Assembly (NCBI GenBank): GCA_030247885.1
Contig: JAPDRO010000001.1
Coordinates: forward strand, 930,001 to 994,000
Length of the DNA stretch: 64,000 bases
From: Taxawa tesnikishii (nom. ined.)
Taxonomy: Eukaryota; Ascomycota; Dothideomycetes; Dothideales
Direction of reading: 5' to 3'
Part shown: positions 32,300-43,852 of the stretch, piece by piece
How the letters are laid out: each line of letters begins with the position of its first letter
How positions within the stretch are numbered: position 1 is the first letter of the stretch
Made by a program: the position numbers and the translations under genes
The notes under the pieces: generated by a model
Database searches by the model: none
The model's input: the letters and a program-made list of their open reading frames with translations, nothing else
What the model was told of the DNA's origin: nothing

Positions 32300-33360
32300 C
32301 AGACTAGGATCTTTCCTAGTTAATCCTCATTGTCATCATCCTTACCACCCTTATCATCACCTTCCTTCTTAGACTCTTCACTCATTCCACTCTAGCTGTT
32401 AGCATAGATGGTGATGTCAGAGTCATCACGAGGAAGAGTGCCTTTGCCTGCAATAGCCTTGCTAGTCTTCTCACTAGCCCTCATAGACATGCGCTAGAGA
32501 GAGCTCACCATATTAGAGAGACCCTTAGAAGTTCTTACATCAATGTCCATAGGAACTAGGACCCTAATGTACTTGCTAGTCTTTCTAGGACGAGTAGTAG
32601 CAGCAGAGCTGGTAGAGGGAGCAGTTGAGGAAGCTCTAGAAGCAGCTCTCTTGGAAGAGGCTTTGGATCTGTCCACACCTTCCTAGTGATCTGCAAGCAT
32701 CTGTTAGCAAGACTCTAGCAGTAAACATGAAGAGAAACCCTTACCTTTATGAAAGCTGCAGTAGTTTGGATGTCCAGTCATGTTGCAGTTTCCACATGCT
32801 CCTCTAGCAACAGGCTTGCCATCCTTAGTGATGAGAGTCTTGCAGGACTAGAACTATGGAGACAGCTTGCCTCTAGCATTAATGCAGCGAAAGTAGCGAC
32901 CTTGCTCAGTATGAGCAGCAGCTCCCTTAGCAGCCTAGATCAAAAGGCCTAATAGCTAAGAGGAGTGTGCAAGTCTTACAGCTCCTTGCTTTCTCTTGGA
33001 CTTAGTGTAGTCTAGCTCATTTGCAATCCTAAGGTTGTTGTCACCCTCATCTCCAAACACCATGATTTCACTGGATCCACCCTTTCCTCTCTTCTGCATA
33101 TCAATAATGCCACGGCGGAGCTTGCGAACTTCATCCTTGTCCCAGACAACTAGGGCTTGGACTAGAAGTGCAGGAGTTAGCAAGCATCTTGCAGAGAGGA
33201 TAGGAAGCTTACCTTGCTTCTTAACATCATACTCCCCTCAATATAGTGACCCTTGTGAGCTTCAGGAATTGGCTTTCTTGGAGGCTTGCCTCCACTACCT
33301 CCTCCACGCTTTCTAGTGTTGGTGAGAGATCCAGGAGTTGGAGTCACTGCAGCCATGATG
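32300..33360 (-). other. Antisense coding-like stretch inside the retroelement
   Basis: Between integrase and the 3' LTR the opposite strand carries coding-like sequence. It begins at an ATG near 33356 with a Gly/Lys/Pro-rich start, has a hydrophilic segment at about 32956-33183 rich in Lys, Arg and Asp, and a cysteine/histidine cluster near 32740-32830 spaced like a zinc knuckle (C-x2-C-x4-H-x3-C). It belongs to the same fossil and is broken as well. Some fungal gypsy elements carry extra genes in this position; I do not know this one. Confidence 0.45.
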
Positions 33361-33743
33361 ACTGCTGTTAAAGTGTTTGAGGCAGAGTTGTTAGTGTTAA
33401 TTGAAGCTTCAGAAGAAGCTTATGGATGTTAATGAAGATGAGAGAGTTTTAGAGGAAGAGGGAAGCAGCTCTTATAGGCAGCAGTAGAAGCTTCTAGAGA
33501 AGAAGAGATTGCTATTCACATGAAAGCTTTTATAATGAGCAAACAGTAGTAAAGTTTGCAACTAAACTAAAAGAGCTAACATGTGAAGCTACAGACTGAT
33601 TATAGTGAAGGAAATACTAAAGGATCCTACTAGCTTTGACAGCTATTTCCTATGTATTTGCTTCACTATTTGCACCAACTATCTTTAGTCTTTTAACACT
33701 ACAGGAATTGCTATAGGAGTAGCAATAATCAGAGAGGGGAGGA

Positions 33744-33895
33744 TGTGGTATCCTTGCTCAAAGTTACCTGATCAAGTCTTTAGTCAGCCTTGGCAAAACT
33801 GTAATGTTTGCAGTGTTTGCATAGCTGGATTATATAAGTAGACTAGTCACCCCAAGAGGAATAGATCAAGTTACAATCGCGCTTCTGCTACAGCA
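33744..33895 (+). repeat. 3' LTR
   Basis: 152 bp, from TGTGGTATCC to CTACAGCA, directly preceded by the purine tract AGAGAGGGGAGGA and followed by the TGAG target duplication. Confidence 0.96.
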
Positions 33896-33899
33896 TGAG

Positions 33900-34321
33900 G
33901 GCGGCCACGCCGTTACGCAACCGGGCTCCAACAAAATCTTACAGCACTGTATATTTGTGTTTGTGTGAGTTGACTATGGTTGGCTGTTGACTTCAATGAA
34001 CAAAGCACAACAGCTCCGTTCTAGGATGAGCGACGACAACGACCAAAATCAAGTAATCAGAGCGCTGAAAGTTCGCATCGCTCAGGAGGGTCCAAGATGG
34101 TTTGGCCTCTTCCAGAACACATGCCTTGTATGCGTCCTATAGCGTACCTACCCCACATTGCAATTAGATGGTTGGCCAACCCTGAATAAGAGCGGCAATA
34201 TCTCGACTTCGCGAGATCTCAAAACAGAGCGGACGACGAGAAGGTGAGTATTGTCCGGAAGGAGAAAGAACCCAAATTATGAATCTTCTTCTACAAGAGC
34301 CACACTCTATCCCAGACCCAT
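33900..34321. other. Intergenic, no gene recognised
   Basis: GC content returns to host level directly after the target duplication. No gene seen. The right part is the 3' region of the desaturase gene. Confidence 0.5.
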
Positions 34322-35592
34322 TCAACCCGTGACCTGCACCTCCTCTTCCTTCCACCCACCGACCTTCCTTCCACCCTCCTTCCGCTTGACCCGGCACCAC
34401 ATGCCGACCTCTTTGTCCCAGATGAACTGCCAGATGACGTTGATCCAGCTCTTGTGGTGTGGCAGGTCGGCGTAGAACTCTTTGGCGATTTCGTGCAACG
34501 CAGGCAGCCGGCTCCACGGGATGGCCGGGAAATCGTGGTGCTCGTTGTGCAAGCCAACGTTGTAGGTGAAGAAGTTCAGCGGCCCGTAGTAGGAGAACGT
34601 CTCGGGGACGAGGATGCGTTGCGAGGGGTCTCGCGCCAGTTTGTTCTCCAAGGATGAGCGCTCGAAGAAGTAGTGCTCGGCGATAAAGTGACCAGCACAG
34701 GGGTGGAGAGAGCCGGCGAGGAAGCTGCTGAAGATGAAATACGCCAAAGGTTTGCCTCCCCAGAAGTGCATGATTGCGTAGTCGAAGGCGAGCTGCACGG
34801 CCACGTTGAGTGCGTGGATGCGTGTCAGAGGGATTTGATATATCATCATGGGCCGCAGGGCGTAGAAGAAAATTTGGAAGGTCGCGAAGAAGGCTTTGCC
34901 AAGAACGGAGTCGAGAAACACGGCTTCGAACGCGGTGGGCAGGTCCGTATCGAGACCGTCAACGCCGAGGGATTTGTGGTGTGTAAGGTGATACGGCTAC
35001 AACATTCCCATCAGCGATCCGCCAAATGCAACAACTTGTAGAAGGGTGACCTTACCCTGAATGAGGCCGAGTATGGAATGCCAATGGGCAGGTTGGCGAT
35101 TATTGCAAGGAGGCGATTGGCAATAGGAGATCTAAAGGCCAGGTTGTGTGAGATCTCATGGATGGCCAGGAACAGATTCTGGTTCGCCGTAGCTCCGACA
35201 ATGTAGGATGTGAGGAGGAAGGGCCATGAGAGGAAGGCCGAGTTACGAAGGAGGTATGCACAGGCACATTGGAGTGCGACTACGCCGAGAACGAGAGGGA
35301 TGGTCAGTGGCTCCGGGCCGCATAACTTGAGGACCTGGGAGCACATGGATCAGTACACTGCGGCCAATGGCACAGAAGCTCCGGGAAATCGCACCTCTGG
35401 GTGTGCCTTGATGATGGCCTGCCGCCGTGACCTGTGTGGCTCCTCGGTGTATGTCCAGAAAAAACGATCGTGGTCATTCTGAGGAGTGCTTGAGACCTGC
35501 TCAGCAGCGCCCTCTTTCGTCGTGAACTGGCGGGATGCCGCCGTCCGGGTTGGCACCGTCGTAGTGGTAGCGATTGACGAAGACATTGCCAT
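34322..35592 (-). CDS. Sphingolipid delta-4 desaturase
   Basis: Three exons encode a membrane desaturase that puts the 4,5-trans double bond into dihydroceramide, leading to glucosylceramide in filamentous fungi; it acts in the ER. Exon 1 gives the N-terminal region DRFFWTYTEEPHRSRRQAIIKAHPE. Exon 2 holds membrane helices and the first His box, HEISHNLAFRS. The second box, HLTHHKSLG, follows the second intron (GTAAGG to TGTAG). The third box, HNEHHDFPAIPWSRLP, is in exon 3. YTEEPH and the di-iron boxes are family hallmarks. Two ATGs (35592, 35586) are possible starts. The C-terminus after WDKEVGMWCRVKRKEGGRK is basic and looks lineage-specific. Confidence 0.93.
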
Positions 35593-36309
35593 ATAGGTCT
35601 ATGTCTCTGAGAAAAGAGAGGAGAGGAGGATGTGTGCTTCAAGAAGTTTGCTCCATGACTTTTTGAAAGGAGTTGGGGCTGGGTTCGTCACCTCAGCGCT
35701 GAACGGACCACTTCAAGGCCAGAATCGGCGCATCTCTCTCCACAAAACTTCCCACATAAGAGGGGCGTTCAGGGTCCATCGACACGCAGGGGCCGGCCAA
35801 TCGGGAGCCGCACACAAGAAACGACGTCTCTCGACAGTGCATCAACTCCAACTTGTTTCATGCCCCGTGTAGGCCTCTGAGAGATTGGCAGAAAATCCAA
35901 TAGCAATCTTGGTTGGGTTCAGGTATCTGTGAGAGAAGACCACGAAAGTACAACCACCGTAGCAGTCATGACGAAGCCCTCGGTAATCCAACTCATCGAA
36001 TTCAGACGCTTAACGCGAACACACGATGGAGTGGGAAACTCACAGATAACGACTCGCCAACAAGCAGAAAGAGCAGTTAGTTTCCTTCTATCATGATGAC
36101 CTCTGTAGACTGTAAACTTGGAAAGAAAAAAACCGCAGTGTCGTGGTATCTAGCGAAGTCTCAAAACCGCAAACCCATCCCAAAGGAAGAACGACAGTGC
36201 GAAATCGAACCCAGTGAACGGAAGAGAAAGAAAGACCCCCAAAGATGCAAGCCCGTAACATCGTCAAGCCGCAACTGTTCCAGAGAGCGGGACGATCACG
36301 AGGGTGGTG
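35593..36309. other. Intergenic: desaturase promoter and CRZ1 3' region
   Basis: No gene recognised. Short frames on the plus strand run through it without domains. Confidence 0.5.
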
Positions 36310-38633
36310 CTACCTCCCCTCAAAATCGCTCAAGTAATCGTTACCTCCGTTCCAGCCTCCGACTCCCAGCTGTCCCTGCTGTTGTCTCACCATGCCGCCA
36401 TCACTGTATCCCATCTCACCCTCACTAAGCGCACCCTCCCACTCACCGCCACTGCTGGCATCGAAGCTACTCCTGCCGCTGTATTCCTCCTCGATGCTCG
36501 GCTGGCCGTTGCCCCAGTCCATGCCCGCAAATTCCGGATACATTTGTAGCAGCGCGGCAGGCAGCACACCGCCCACCACCGGACCCTCCGTCATAGGCGG
36601 CGGTGCGACGTAGCCCTGACTGGCACCCATCTGTACGGCCGCCTGCTCATCCAGCCAGTGTCGCCTGCGCTCTTCTGCCTCCTCATCAAGCAAAGGACGG
36701 ATGCAGACGCGTCCCGCTTCGGAGCGGAAATGCCTGCCCAGAGCATCTGCACGCGCAAAGCGCCTTCCACAGCCCCATTGCGTGCCAGTCTTAAGGACGC
36801 CGCGACAGACGAACTTCTTCTCGCCCGAGTGCAAGCCTTCGTGGCGCTTCCGGTCATGCTGACGTGCGAATGCTTTCCCGCACACCGTGCATACGAAAGG
36901 CCGCTCGTCGGTGTGCGTCCGCAAGTGCGACCGCAAATTGTAAGCCCGAGTGAAGCGCTTCGGACACAGGTTACACTGGAAGGTGGCCGGGTGCTTTTGC
37001 ACCCGTTTGTCCGACGCCGACGTCGAAGTGCCAGAGCGCTCAGGATTGGCGAGGTCCAGGACATAATCGCGTTGGGAAGCGTTGCTGGAGCGGCGCGAGC
37101 CAGCAGACGAGTGTGAGGATGGCGAGGGAGAGCGTGATGATGGGGTGAAGGGGAGGGGAGAGAGGGAGTCTTGCTTGGCCATGTCGGGTTGGAGAGAGGG
37201 TGAGCGGCCGCGGTTAGCGATGCCGGGGGATGATGGTCGCGAGCCGCCAGCATACGAGTCGGACTTTGCGCGGATCCGGCTACGTGCTGAGAGCTCATCA
37301 GTATCGTGGCGTCGCCTGTGCAAAGACATTGACTTACTGCGCTCTGGTGGGCTCAATGTGTCCTCGAATTTGATAGGCTTGTCTGGTTCAAAGCTCGGTA
37401 CGCGCGAAGGTGGTGCAAAGATTATGTTGATATCGGGTGGCGACATCTGGTCTGCCTGGCCCTCCGGTGGGCTACCGAGACTGGGGAAGGGCTCTTGGTT
37501 GAGGTCCGGAAACATCTCGTAACCGTTGTTCTGATGTTGGCTCGCAAACTGTCCATTCATACCTGGCGGCAAACCAAAATTGTTCGCTGGCGTGAACTGA
37601 GGAGCGGCTGCTGCAGCGGTGCTAGGCGCGGTGAAGGTTGTGGACTGTGTCCGGGACTTATCTGTTGATCGGACAGCGAGAATTGGTCCAAGCCCAAGGC
37701 ATTGTTGAAGACGGGATCGTGTTGTTGTACGGGTTGGAGCATCGGCGACGAGTGATCAGTCACCTGATCCAACGTGCCCATGTAAGGAGACGCGTGGTTG
37801 GAGTGCGACGAGTATTCAGAATAGGTATCTGACGGCGCTCTTCTATGCGACCTGAAAGCCGCTCCTCCCGCCCAATCGTTCCCATTGTAGCCATGCGGTG
37901 GCATCGCCGCACTCAGAGGGTCAAGCGATTCCGACATGTTTCTGGGTCTCGGCGCTTGTGAAAAGGAGCCCTGTTGAAACGAAGGAGAGGCATGCGGGCT
38001 GTGGCCGGGAGAAGGGTGGCGCAAGCCTGCTTGGAGGAGATGAGGAGGGGTAGGCGAGTTGTGATGCATCGACGCCATGGAATCGAGAGAGATATCCGAA
38101 GGGTTCAGGGTCTGCTGCTGTGATTGCGCGTCGAAGCTGGAATCGAAGAGTAGCTGTGTAGGGTCCAGCGACTGGGCTTGATTGAAGTTTGAATCGAAAC
38201 CAGGAAACGTGGTTGTGGACTCGGCGCCGCTGGTCGTACCATTCAGCTCCAAATCGGCCGGAGATACGTGGTTGCCTTGCGCGCCGTACGATATGCCTGA
38301 GTTGTTGTGAGGCTGCAGGCCTTGGGCCTGGAGGAAAGTGTGGGCGGAGATGTCGATTTGAGGCTGCGACGAGTGACGCTGCGACTGGTCGAAACCGAGG
38401 TATGCGTGGCTGGAATCGACAGGGAACTGCTGGTCCTGCTGGAAGTCGTGGGTGAAGGCAGTGTTGTTGAATGCGCCCGAGAGGTCGCCGACGGCTGCGC
38501 TGTTATTGTTGTTGTTGTTGAAGGTGGGAAAGGCGTCGTTGGGCAGCGGAGGTGGATGTGGTGAGGCGGAGTGATGGTTTCTTAAATGGGAGGCATTGCC
38601 GGCCGAGGGCGACCTGCTCCTGTTCAGGTCCAT
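36310..38633 (-). CDS. CRZ1: Calcineurin-responsive transcription factor Crz1
   Basis: About 775 residues. Crz1 is dephosphorylated by calcineurin and then enters the nucleus to switch on calcium and cell-wall stress genes. The N-terminal half is Gln/Asn/Ser/Pro-rich with poly-Asn. The motif [20 protein letters not shown] fits a calcineurin docking site of the PxIxIT type. Two classic C2H2 fingers, [23 protein letters not shown] and [23 protein letters not shown] (written as motif pieces), are followed by a third atypical one with [16 protein letters not shown] 51-nt stretch, 37287-37337, has full intron signals (GTAAGT to CTCAG) but keeps the frame, so it may be spliced or read through. Between SPRLAP and [10 protein letters not shown] (about 37585-37632) the frame is one base short, again a likely sequence error. 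Confidence 0.9.
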
Positions 38634-40138
38634 TGCGTGCAGGAGGTTCGTGTGCTATTCCGGTGTGTTGTGTAGGGTGTGTATGGCTGCAGCAGCGCAT
38701 GGACCAATAGGTAGGGCGAGTAGGTGGGCGGAGTGGGCGGTGGTTGCTGCTGCGGTAGGATTCCTGATTCACATGCGGCCAGGGGCTCAAAGATGCGCGC
38801 TTGTGTAGGTACGGCAGCAGAAGGTGACGGTGTGTGTGAGAGTCAGGCCACCAGATGATGTCGAAGTTTGTGTTGCGCTGGGCTGAGAGAGCGACAGCGA
38901 CAGCGACGGCGCCTAAGTGTAAGTGTGGGCAATGTGTGTACAAGTAAACTAAACTCTCCGTAGTGGATTTACCCATCAGCTATCAGCTGCGGGACAAAAG
39001 CTCCAACCAAGCGCTTGTGCCCTGCCCTACCCACCACGCTGCCAGATCGAGCTAGAGGGCCTTGATCACACCCGATAGCCCAGAAACAGCTCGTTTCTCT
39101 TGGTCGTGTCGAGTTTAGCATCACCGGGCATACTCTGAAACACAGATATTCACCACTACCCGCCCGGCCTAGCCCCATCCCATACATATGTCATGGCCGA
39201 GTGAAAGCTTCTCTAAAACGTCGTCTAAGCCACACTGCGAACCAGCGAAGTGCTTCGCTAGCACTCTGAACCTCAGGCACCACTGCATCCGCGAACCGTT
39301 CATCAGTCACGGGGTTTTTAGGCCGACCAACCGGCTTTCCTTTACTATTCTTAGCACGCCCCCAACTCCCAACTCCCAACTCCCACCGCCGGGACGCCTT
39401 TTCCATACAAAAAGCCGCCCGCCTGTTCAACAGAGTTTCCGCACCGTTGAATGCGACTACGGCAGAAAGCATTCACCGTCTTACTGTGACGCCTGGGCGT
39501 ACGAGAGTAATGGATGGATGATGCGCGGCCGACATCCCCCGCCATGTACGAGGCGTGCCGGTCCGTTCGGCGCAGCAAAGATACACCCCGTCCGAGCACT
39601 GCCCCTTTGCACTGCCACTGTGGGTTTCCACCAGCTCTAGTGTTAAGAGTAGTCGATGCTCTGGAGGCGACTGAGGCAGCAACGCACAAACAACAATAAT
39701 GAAGTCATGTCTGTTGTTTTGACTGCAAGGTTGCTGCTCGTCATCCATCGCACTATGATTACACGTCGCATGCTGGCGTTCAAGGGACATGTCGGTGCCT
39801 CCTGTGGCGTGCAATAGAGGTTCTTTAATCGTGCACGCGATAGATCTTTGGCCTAATCATCCACCTCGACAAGCATTCACGAGACAATGTCCATGATGGG
39901 CATCCGCATTCAATCATGGAAGGTATGTAGGGATCAAAAACGGATACTTTCTGCACGCAGCATGGCAGACAAGACAAATGGAAAGTGAAGAACAACGGGC
40001 CGTTTCATCATCACCAGAACGCTCGAGCACTTCAAGCGATCCGTAGAGCACTCAACGACCAACAACCTGCGCCACCCCGCGCCACCCCGCGCCAGCAATC
40101 AGTCACGCCCTCGATGAACAGAGCAAAACTCAAGCGAC
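38634..40138. promoter_or_regulatory. CRZ1 upstream region
   Basis: 1.5 kb between the CRZ1 start and the 3' end of the next gene; it holds the CRZ1 promoter. No gene recognised. A short CCCAACT tandem repeat lies at about 39360-39385 and a CGCCACCC repeat at about 40070-40092. Confidence 0.5.
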
Positions 40139-41053
40139 TTAGGCCTTAGACTGCTTAGGACCCAGAAAGTCCTCAACAAGACCGTTCCAGAGCTGCTTCA
40201 TCGTACCGATCTGCTCCTGGACGGGCTCCTGCACCTTCTTGGTCGCGGCGGTGATGCGCTCAGACATGGCGTGAAAGTCGATTGGCATGGCATTGTTGTC
40301 GTGCACCTCGGCCATTGGACTGTAGCTACTGTCTGCTGACATGGAGCTGACTTGGGGTTTCATAACCTCCTGTTGGGACACCGTTAGCAAGAGCAAGAGC
40401 ACAACTGAAGACGGAAAAGGGGGCAATGGAGCATGGGCATAAACGAGGGACATACCGCATCCGGAGTCTCGTACATGACACCACCAGTGCTGCGGGCCTG
40501 GAATGCATCCGGCACTATAGGAACGCGTGGGAGTGGCTGTGAGCTTTCAGGCTCGAAGTCGGGAAGGTAGGCGAAATCAATGGTGGAGCTGTCTTTGACG
40601 GCCTTGAGGGCGCGCGAGGTGTTGAAGTGACGAACTGATTGGGCTGGCTTCTCAACGGAGTCAGGGACGGGACGCTTGGATTGCTCGATTGCGGTGCTGA
40701 AAGCGCGGGAGTGGGTGAGGTCGTCGGCGGAGATGCGGCTCATGAGCTATGAGATGTACGCGTTAGCTCTGATGCTTGCACCGGGGTGTACGGCCGTTTC
40801 TGAAGGTGATGGAGAAAACGGATGTTGATGTGATCGTTACCTCTTGCTTCGAGCCAGTAAAGTCAAGCTTTCTCCTCTTGCACTCGGCCCTCAAGCCCGC
40901 GATGTCCCTAGGGAGGTTGGAGGCCGGTCTCTCGGCGGTAAGCAAAGGAGATGGGAAGGTGGCCGGGCCGGTCATGTGGAGCTGGCGGCATTGGTGAGTG
41001 CCTGCAGCGAGCCTACGAAGGGCGATCCACTGAGTAGCTCTTGGGGCGGCCAT
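40139..41053 (-). CDS. AIM34: Mitochondrial SAP-domain protein, AIM34-like
   Basis: Three exons. The N-terminus is Arg/Ala-rich (MAAPRATQWIALRRLAAG), fitting a mitochondrial leader. A SAP-like helix-linker-helix, LPRDIAGLRAECKRRKLDFTG (pieces), spans the first junction and continues as QELMSRISADDLTHSR. The middle carries RHFNTSRALKAVKDSSTIDFAYLPD, and the C-terminal part, from EVMKPQ to LGPKQSKA, is predicted amphipathic. Both introns (GTAACG and GTATGT starts) keep the frame. Yeast Aim34 is a mitochondrial protein with a SAP domain of unknown precise role. The match here rests on the domain and leader, so the symbol is tentative. Confidence 0.6.
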
Positions 41054-42550
41054 TGCAGTGGTTTCTTATCGGTGAGATTGTGCGGAAGGTGCAGTGGGAA
41101 CACGGGCAGGATGATAGGGTAGAGGAATGATATAGAACGAGGTTTGTGGAGAGAACAGGTTGTCTCGGAAGTTACTGTTGAGGGCCGGGAAGTCACGGGA
41201 GGAGGGAGCGGTGGAAGGGATGGAAGGGATAGAAGGAGAGGATCAGGCGACTCCGGGGCAGCAACCAGCTTCTTGTAATCAGCGCAGCACAACGAGCGGT
41301 ATGCTGGCATGCTGGGGATGCTCACCTGTATTGAGTTTCAACGCTTGACCCCGGACCAATGATCCGCAGTACATATACACTTAGATGAGACTTAGATTTC
41401 TACCCGCAGTCGGTGAGCCTTTGCACCAATAGGAGCGCCTCTACCGCCGCATTAGTTGCGAAGCTAGCTGAGAGATTCTGGAGAGAGTGCTTCGAGCTTT
41501 GAGCTTCCCCGCCCTGTAAGAACGACTATAGCTACACCTACTGCATCTTTGAACGACAAGCACACCATGTCTCGTGAGCCATATACATGTATGTACTTTC
41601 GAGAGTACTACGTTCTGCATCTCACCCCAGCATTGTCGAGCCGCAGACGAGGCCGCGGCCGTGCACCGCCCCGACTGCCCCGAGTCACTCCAGGTACGGA
41701 GTTCCGACAACCCACGGACTCGGCTCTCCTCCCCAAGCGTCCTCCAGTGCTTCACTTCGCACAGCGAACATCTGTTGATATCTAAACATAGCCCAAGTCT
41801 GACGTCGAGGATCGCGGAACGTTTCTCCCAACAGATCGCATGCGCAACTGGAAATCGCGTCCGACCATGGATCACTGACCAGCCTCATGCGGCTCTGCCC
41901 GGATGCGCTGCGCTGTGCTCGTTATCAAGCTTTGCTGGCTTATTATGAACGCCGTGTGCGGCGCGGAATAAGCAATCAGACACTCGTTATATCACCGTTC
42001 CCGCGCTATCAGCTGCAGGGGGACATGCGCGTGTCAGCAGACGCAGGCTAAAGACAATTCCTGTCCGACGGTGTCATCGACGAAGAAAATCACCCTTCCT
42101 TGCTGCGATCGGTGTTCGCGATTCCGTTTGTTTCCCTAGAACCAGACTTGCAGTCATTCCGTGTTGTTTCGATAGAACAGTAGTGGTGAATGTAAGTCCA
42201 AGAGTTCGAGTCTCTGATCGCTGTTGCGAGGCTGCTTCGGTCTTCGAACCCAACGGTCGCAGTTGAAGGGCCTCCAGTCATGGAAACCTTCAGCCGTTCC
42301 CCGACGGCGATACACCTAGTATGCCAACCGTTCTTGTCCTTATCCTAGTGATTGCGAATTTTTACACGGTGCTAGATTTCTGACCAACACCGCATCAATG
42401 CAACCGTCCTAATCCTCCGTCGAGTATGCATCAAAGGATGTCAGCTCACTGGCCATTGCCTTCTCCATATCCGCCGCCCAAGCGCTACTTGATGTAATTC
42501 TCGTTCCGAAGTTGTCGGTGCATCGCGTGGTGACCGGACCTCCCAAAGAC
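41054..42550. other. Intergenic, no gene recognised
   Basis: About 1.5 kb; the left part is the promoter of the SAP-domain gene. Open frames lack domains. A GAGTTCGAGTCTC string near 42202 and TTCGAACCC near 42246 look like T loops, but I could not build tRNAs around them. Confidence 0.5.
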
Positions 42551-43852
42551 TCAGAGCCTGTCCAAGCGCTGCTTTGTGGCCGTAACTCTGACTGGCCTTT
42601 TGCATGCTGTCGGCGCCGGATGGATGGCAAACTGTTTGGCCAATATCGACTGCGTCAACATGTTGATCCAGATATTACTGATCAGATAGATGTGCAGCGC
42701 AGCAGGCATCAGAAGCGCTGGAGCAGGCATGATGAGTAGAATAAACGTCAGGGCGACACGTTGCATGTTGCTGAGCTCGGCAGACAGCATAGGTCCCTTT
42801 TTCGTCTCAGCGGCCGGCACCCCAATCTCGCGCGTTGCCTTGTCTTGTTTGTTGCTTGAAAATTTGATCGCCTCTCTGAGACTTTTGTTGGCATCGTCAA
42901 CCATCGAGTTTGCGAAGCTCTGCTTGGGTGCCCGAGAAAGACGAGGTGCGAGGATGATCAGGGCAGTCCAGCTGCCGATAAGAGTGGCCGGGAGAATCAT
43001 GGTGGGATCGGCCGCGGTCAGGTCGGGACACCATGGCAGGCCCTCAGTGCGGAAGGTTGGATCCATCCAGTCAGGATTACGCAGAGAAGGCCAGTTGGCG
43101 TGACCGTCGGTAGTGCTCGCTAAAGGTTCCGGCAGCTGATCCTCGACGGGGCGAGAGAAGCCTCTTCTCCATGCATCAACTATAGACAGCCCGCCTCCTT
43201 CGGGAAACAACCAGCCTAGCACGCCTGCACGGTACCCAGACAGCTTTCGCAATGCCTCGGTTACGCACAAGAGTACCGCAATGCCTCCAATCTTCAGTGG
43301 CCAATTGAAGGGTGCGCCGAACATGCGCCCAACGTGACGTGTTGTTTGTATACCCAGTATGGGCAGACGGAATCTTCTCCTCATTGCCGACGTCTGAGAT
43401 CTTTTCAACTCCAGTATTCGAACTTGTTGCCGCACGTCGGCTTGAATGAGCGGTCCCAGCATAGATCTTTTGGCAGCAGATTTCCGGGTGGGAAGCTGGA
43501 AGAAGGGGTACACGATGGCAGTCCGGATGACAAGAGCAGCTAGAGGCAGGGCGGCCCACCATGGCAGTCCCGTACTGTGTATTGCGGCCATGATGTTTGC
43601 GGGGATGAAGGCAAGAACGTCTGCTTCGGTGATTGATCGCGCCACAGTCTGCGCAGTTTCTGAGGTTGCGCTGGCATATTGTGGAGTCGAGACCGAGAAG
43701 GCGCGAAGGATGTTACGAGGAGCATGTTGGGATAGCTGGTACTGGTATAAGGTAGATCTTGCGGAGGGCGGGGGACGGAAGAAAGCTCGCTGCACCGAGT
43801 GGGTAAAGGCGGATGGGGAGGGCGTCCTATGGAGTGACTTGATGGCAGACAT
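42551..43852 (-). CDS. COX18: Mitochondrial inner-membrane insertase COX18
   Basis: Single exon, 433 residues. It belongs to the YidC/Oxa1/Alb3 insertases. COX18 exports the C-terminal tail of Cox2 across the inner membrane during cytochrome oxidase assembly. An Arg/Ser-rich leader of about 60 residues precedes the first membrane segment. The region STGLPWWAALPLAALVIRTA with the following FFQLPTRKSAAKRSMLGPLIQ matches the Oxa1-superfamily entry helix. Further segments lie at about residues 185-205, 280-305 and 365-395. COX18 rather than OXA1 is favoured because the C-terminal ribosome-binding coiled coil of Oxa1 is absent. The last 25 basic residues may not be conserved. It is divergent from ALG11. 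Confidence 0.72.
   Translation of the reverse strand: MSAIKSLHRTPSPSAFTHSVQRAFFRPPPSARSTLYQYQLSQHAPRNILRAFSVSTPQYASATSETAQTVARSITEADVLAFIPANIMAAIHSTGLPWWAALPLAALVIRTAIVYPFFQLPTRKSAAKRSMLGPLIQADVRQQVRILELKRSQTSAMRRRFRLPILGIQTTRHVGRMFGAPFNWPLKIGGIAVLLCVTEALRKLSGYRAGVLGWLFPEGGGLSIVDAWRRGFSRPVEDQLPEPLASTTDGHANWPSLRNPDWMDPTFRTEGLPWCPDLTAADPTMILPATLIGSWTALIILAPRLSRAPKQSFANSMVDDANKSLREAIKFSSNKQDKATREIGVPAAETKKGPMLSAELSNMQRVALTFILLIMPAPALLMPAALHIYLISNIWINMLTQSILAKQFAIHPAPTACKRPVRVTATKQRLDRL

Larger units (their letters stand above)
25505..33895 (+). mobile_element. Ty3/gypsy LTR retrotransposon, broken fossil
   Basis: An AT-rich block between two 152-bp LTRs (TG...CA). The host target duplication TGAG is seen at 25501-25504 and 33896-33899 (five bases, ATGAG, if the LTR end is read one base shorter). 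Gag-like sequence with a basic Arg/Gly stretch lies at about 27.4-28.6 kb. Protease, reverse transcriptase (about 29.5-30.0 kb), RNase H (about 30.3-30.8 kb) and integrase (about 31.1-31.6 kb) follow in that order, which places it in Ty3/gypsy. A purine tract (33731-33743) precedes the 3' LTR. An antisense coding-like stretch lies near the 3' end. The element has very many breaks and is strongly TpA-enriched, the pattern left by RIP. Its 5' LTR is interrupted by a Tc1/mariner element. Complete in outline, dead in content. Confidence 0.93.

Noticed and set aside
42195-42260. GAGTTCGAGTCTC and TTCGAACCC as possible tRNA T arms on either strand
   Set aside because: No matching acceptor, D arm or anticodon arm could be found.
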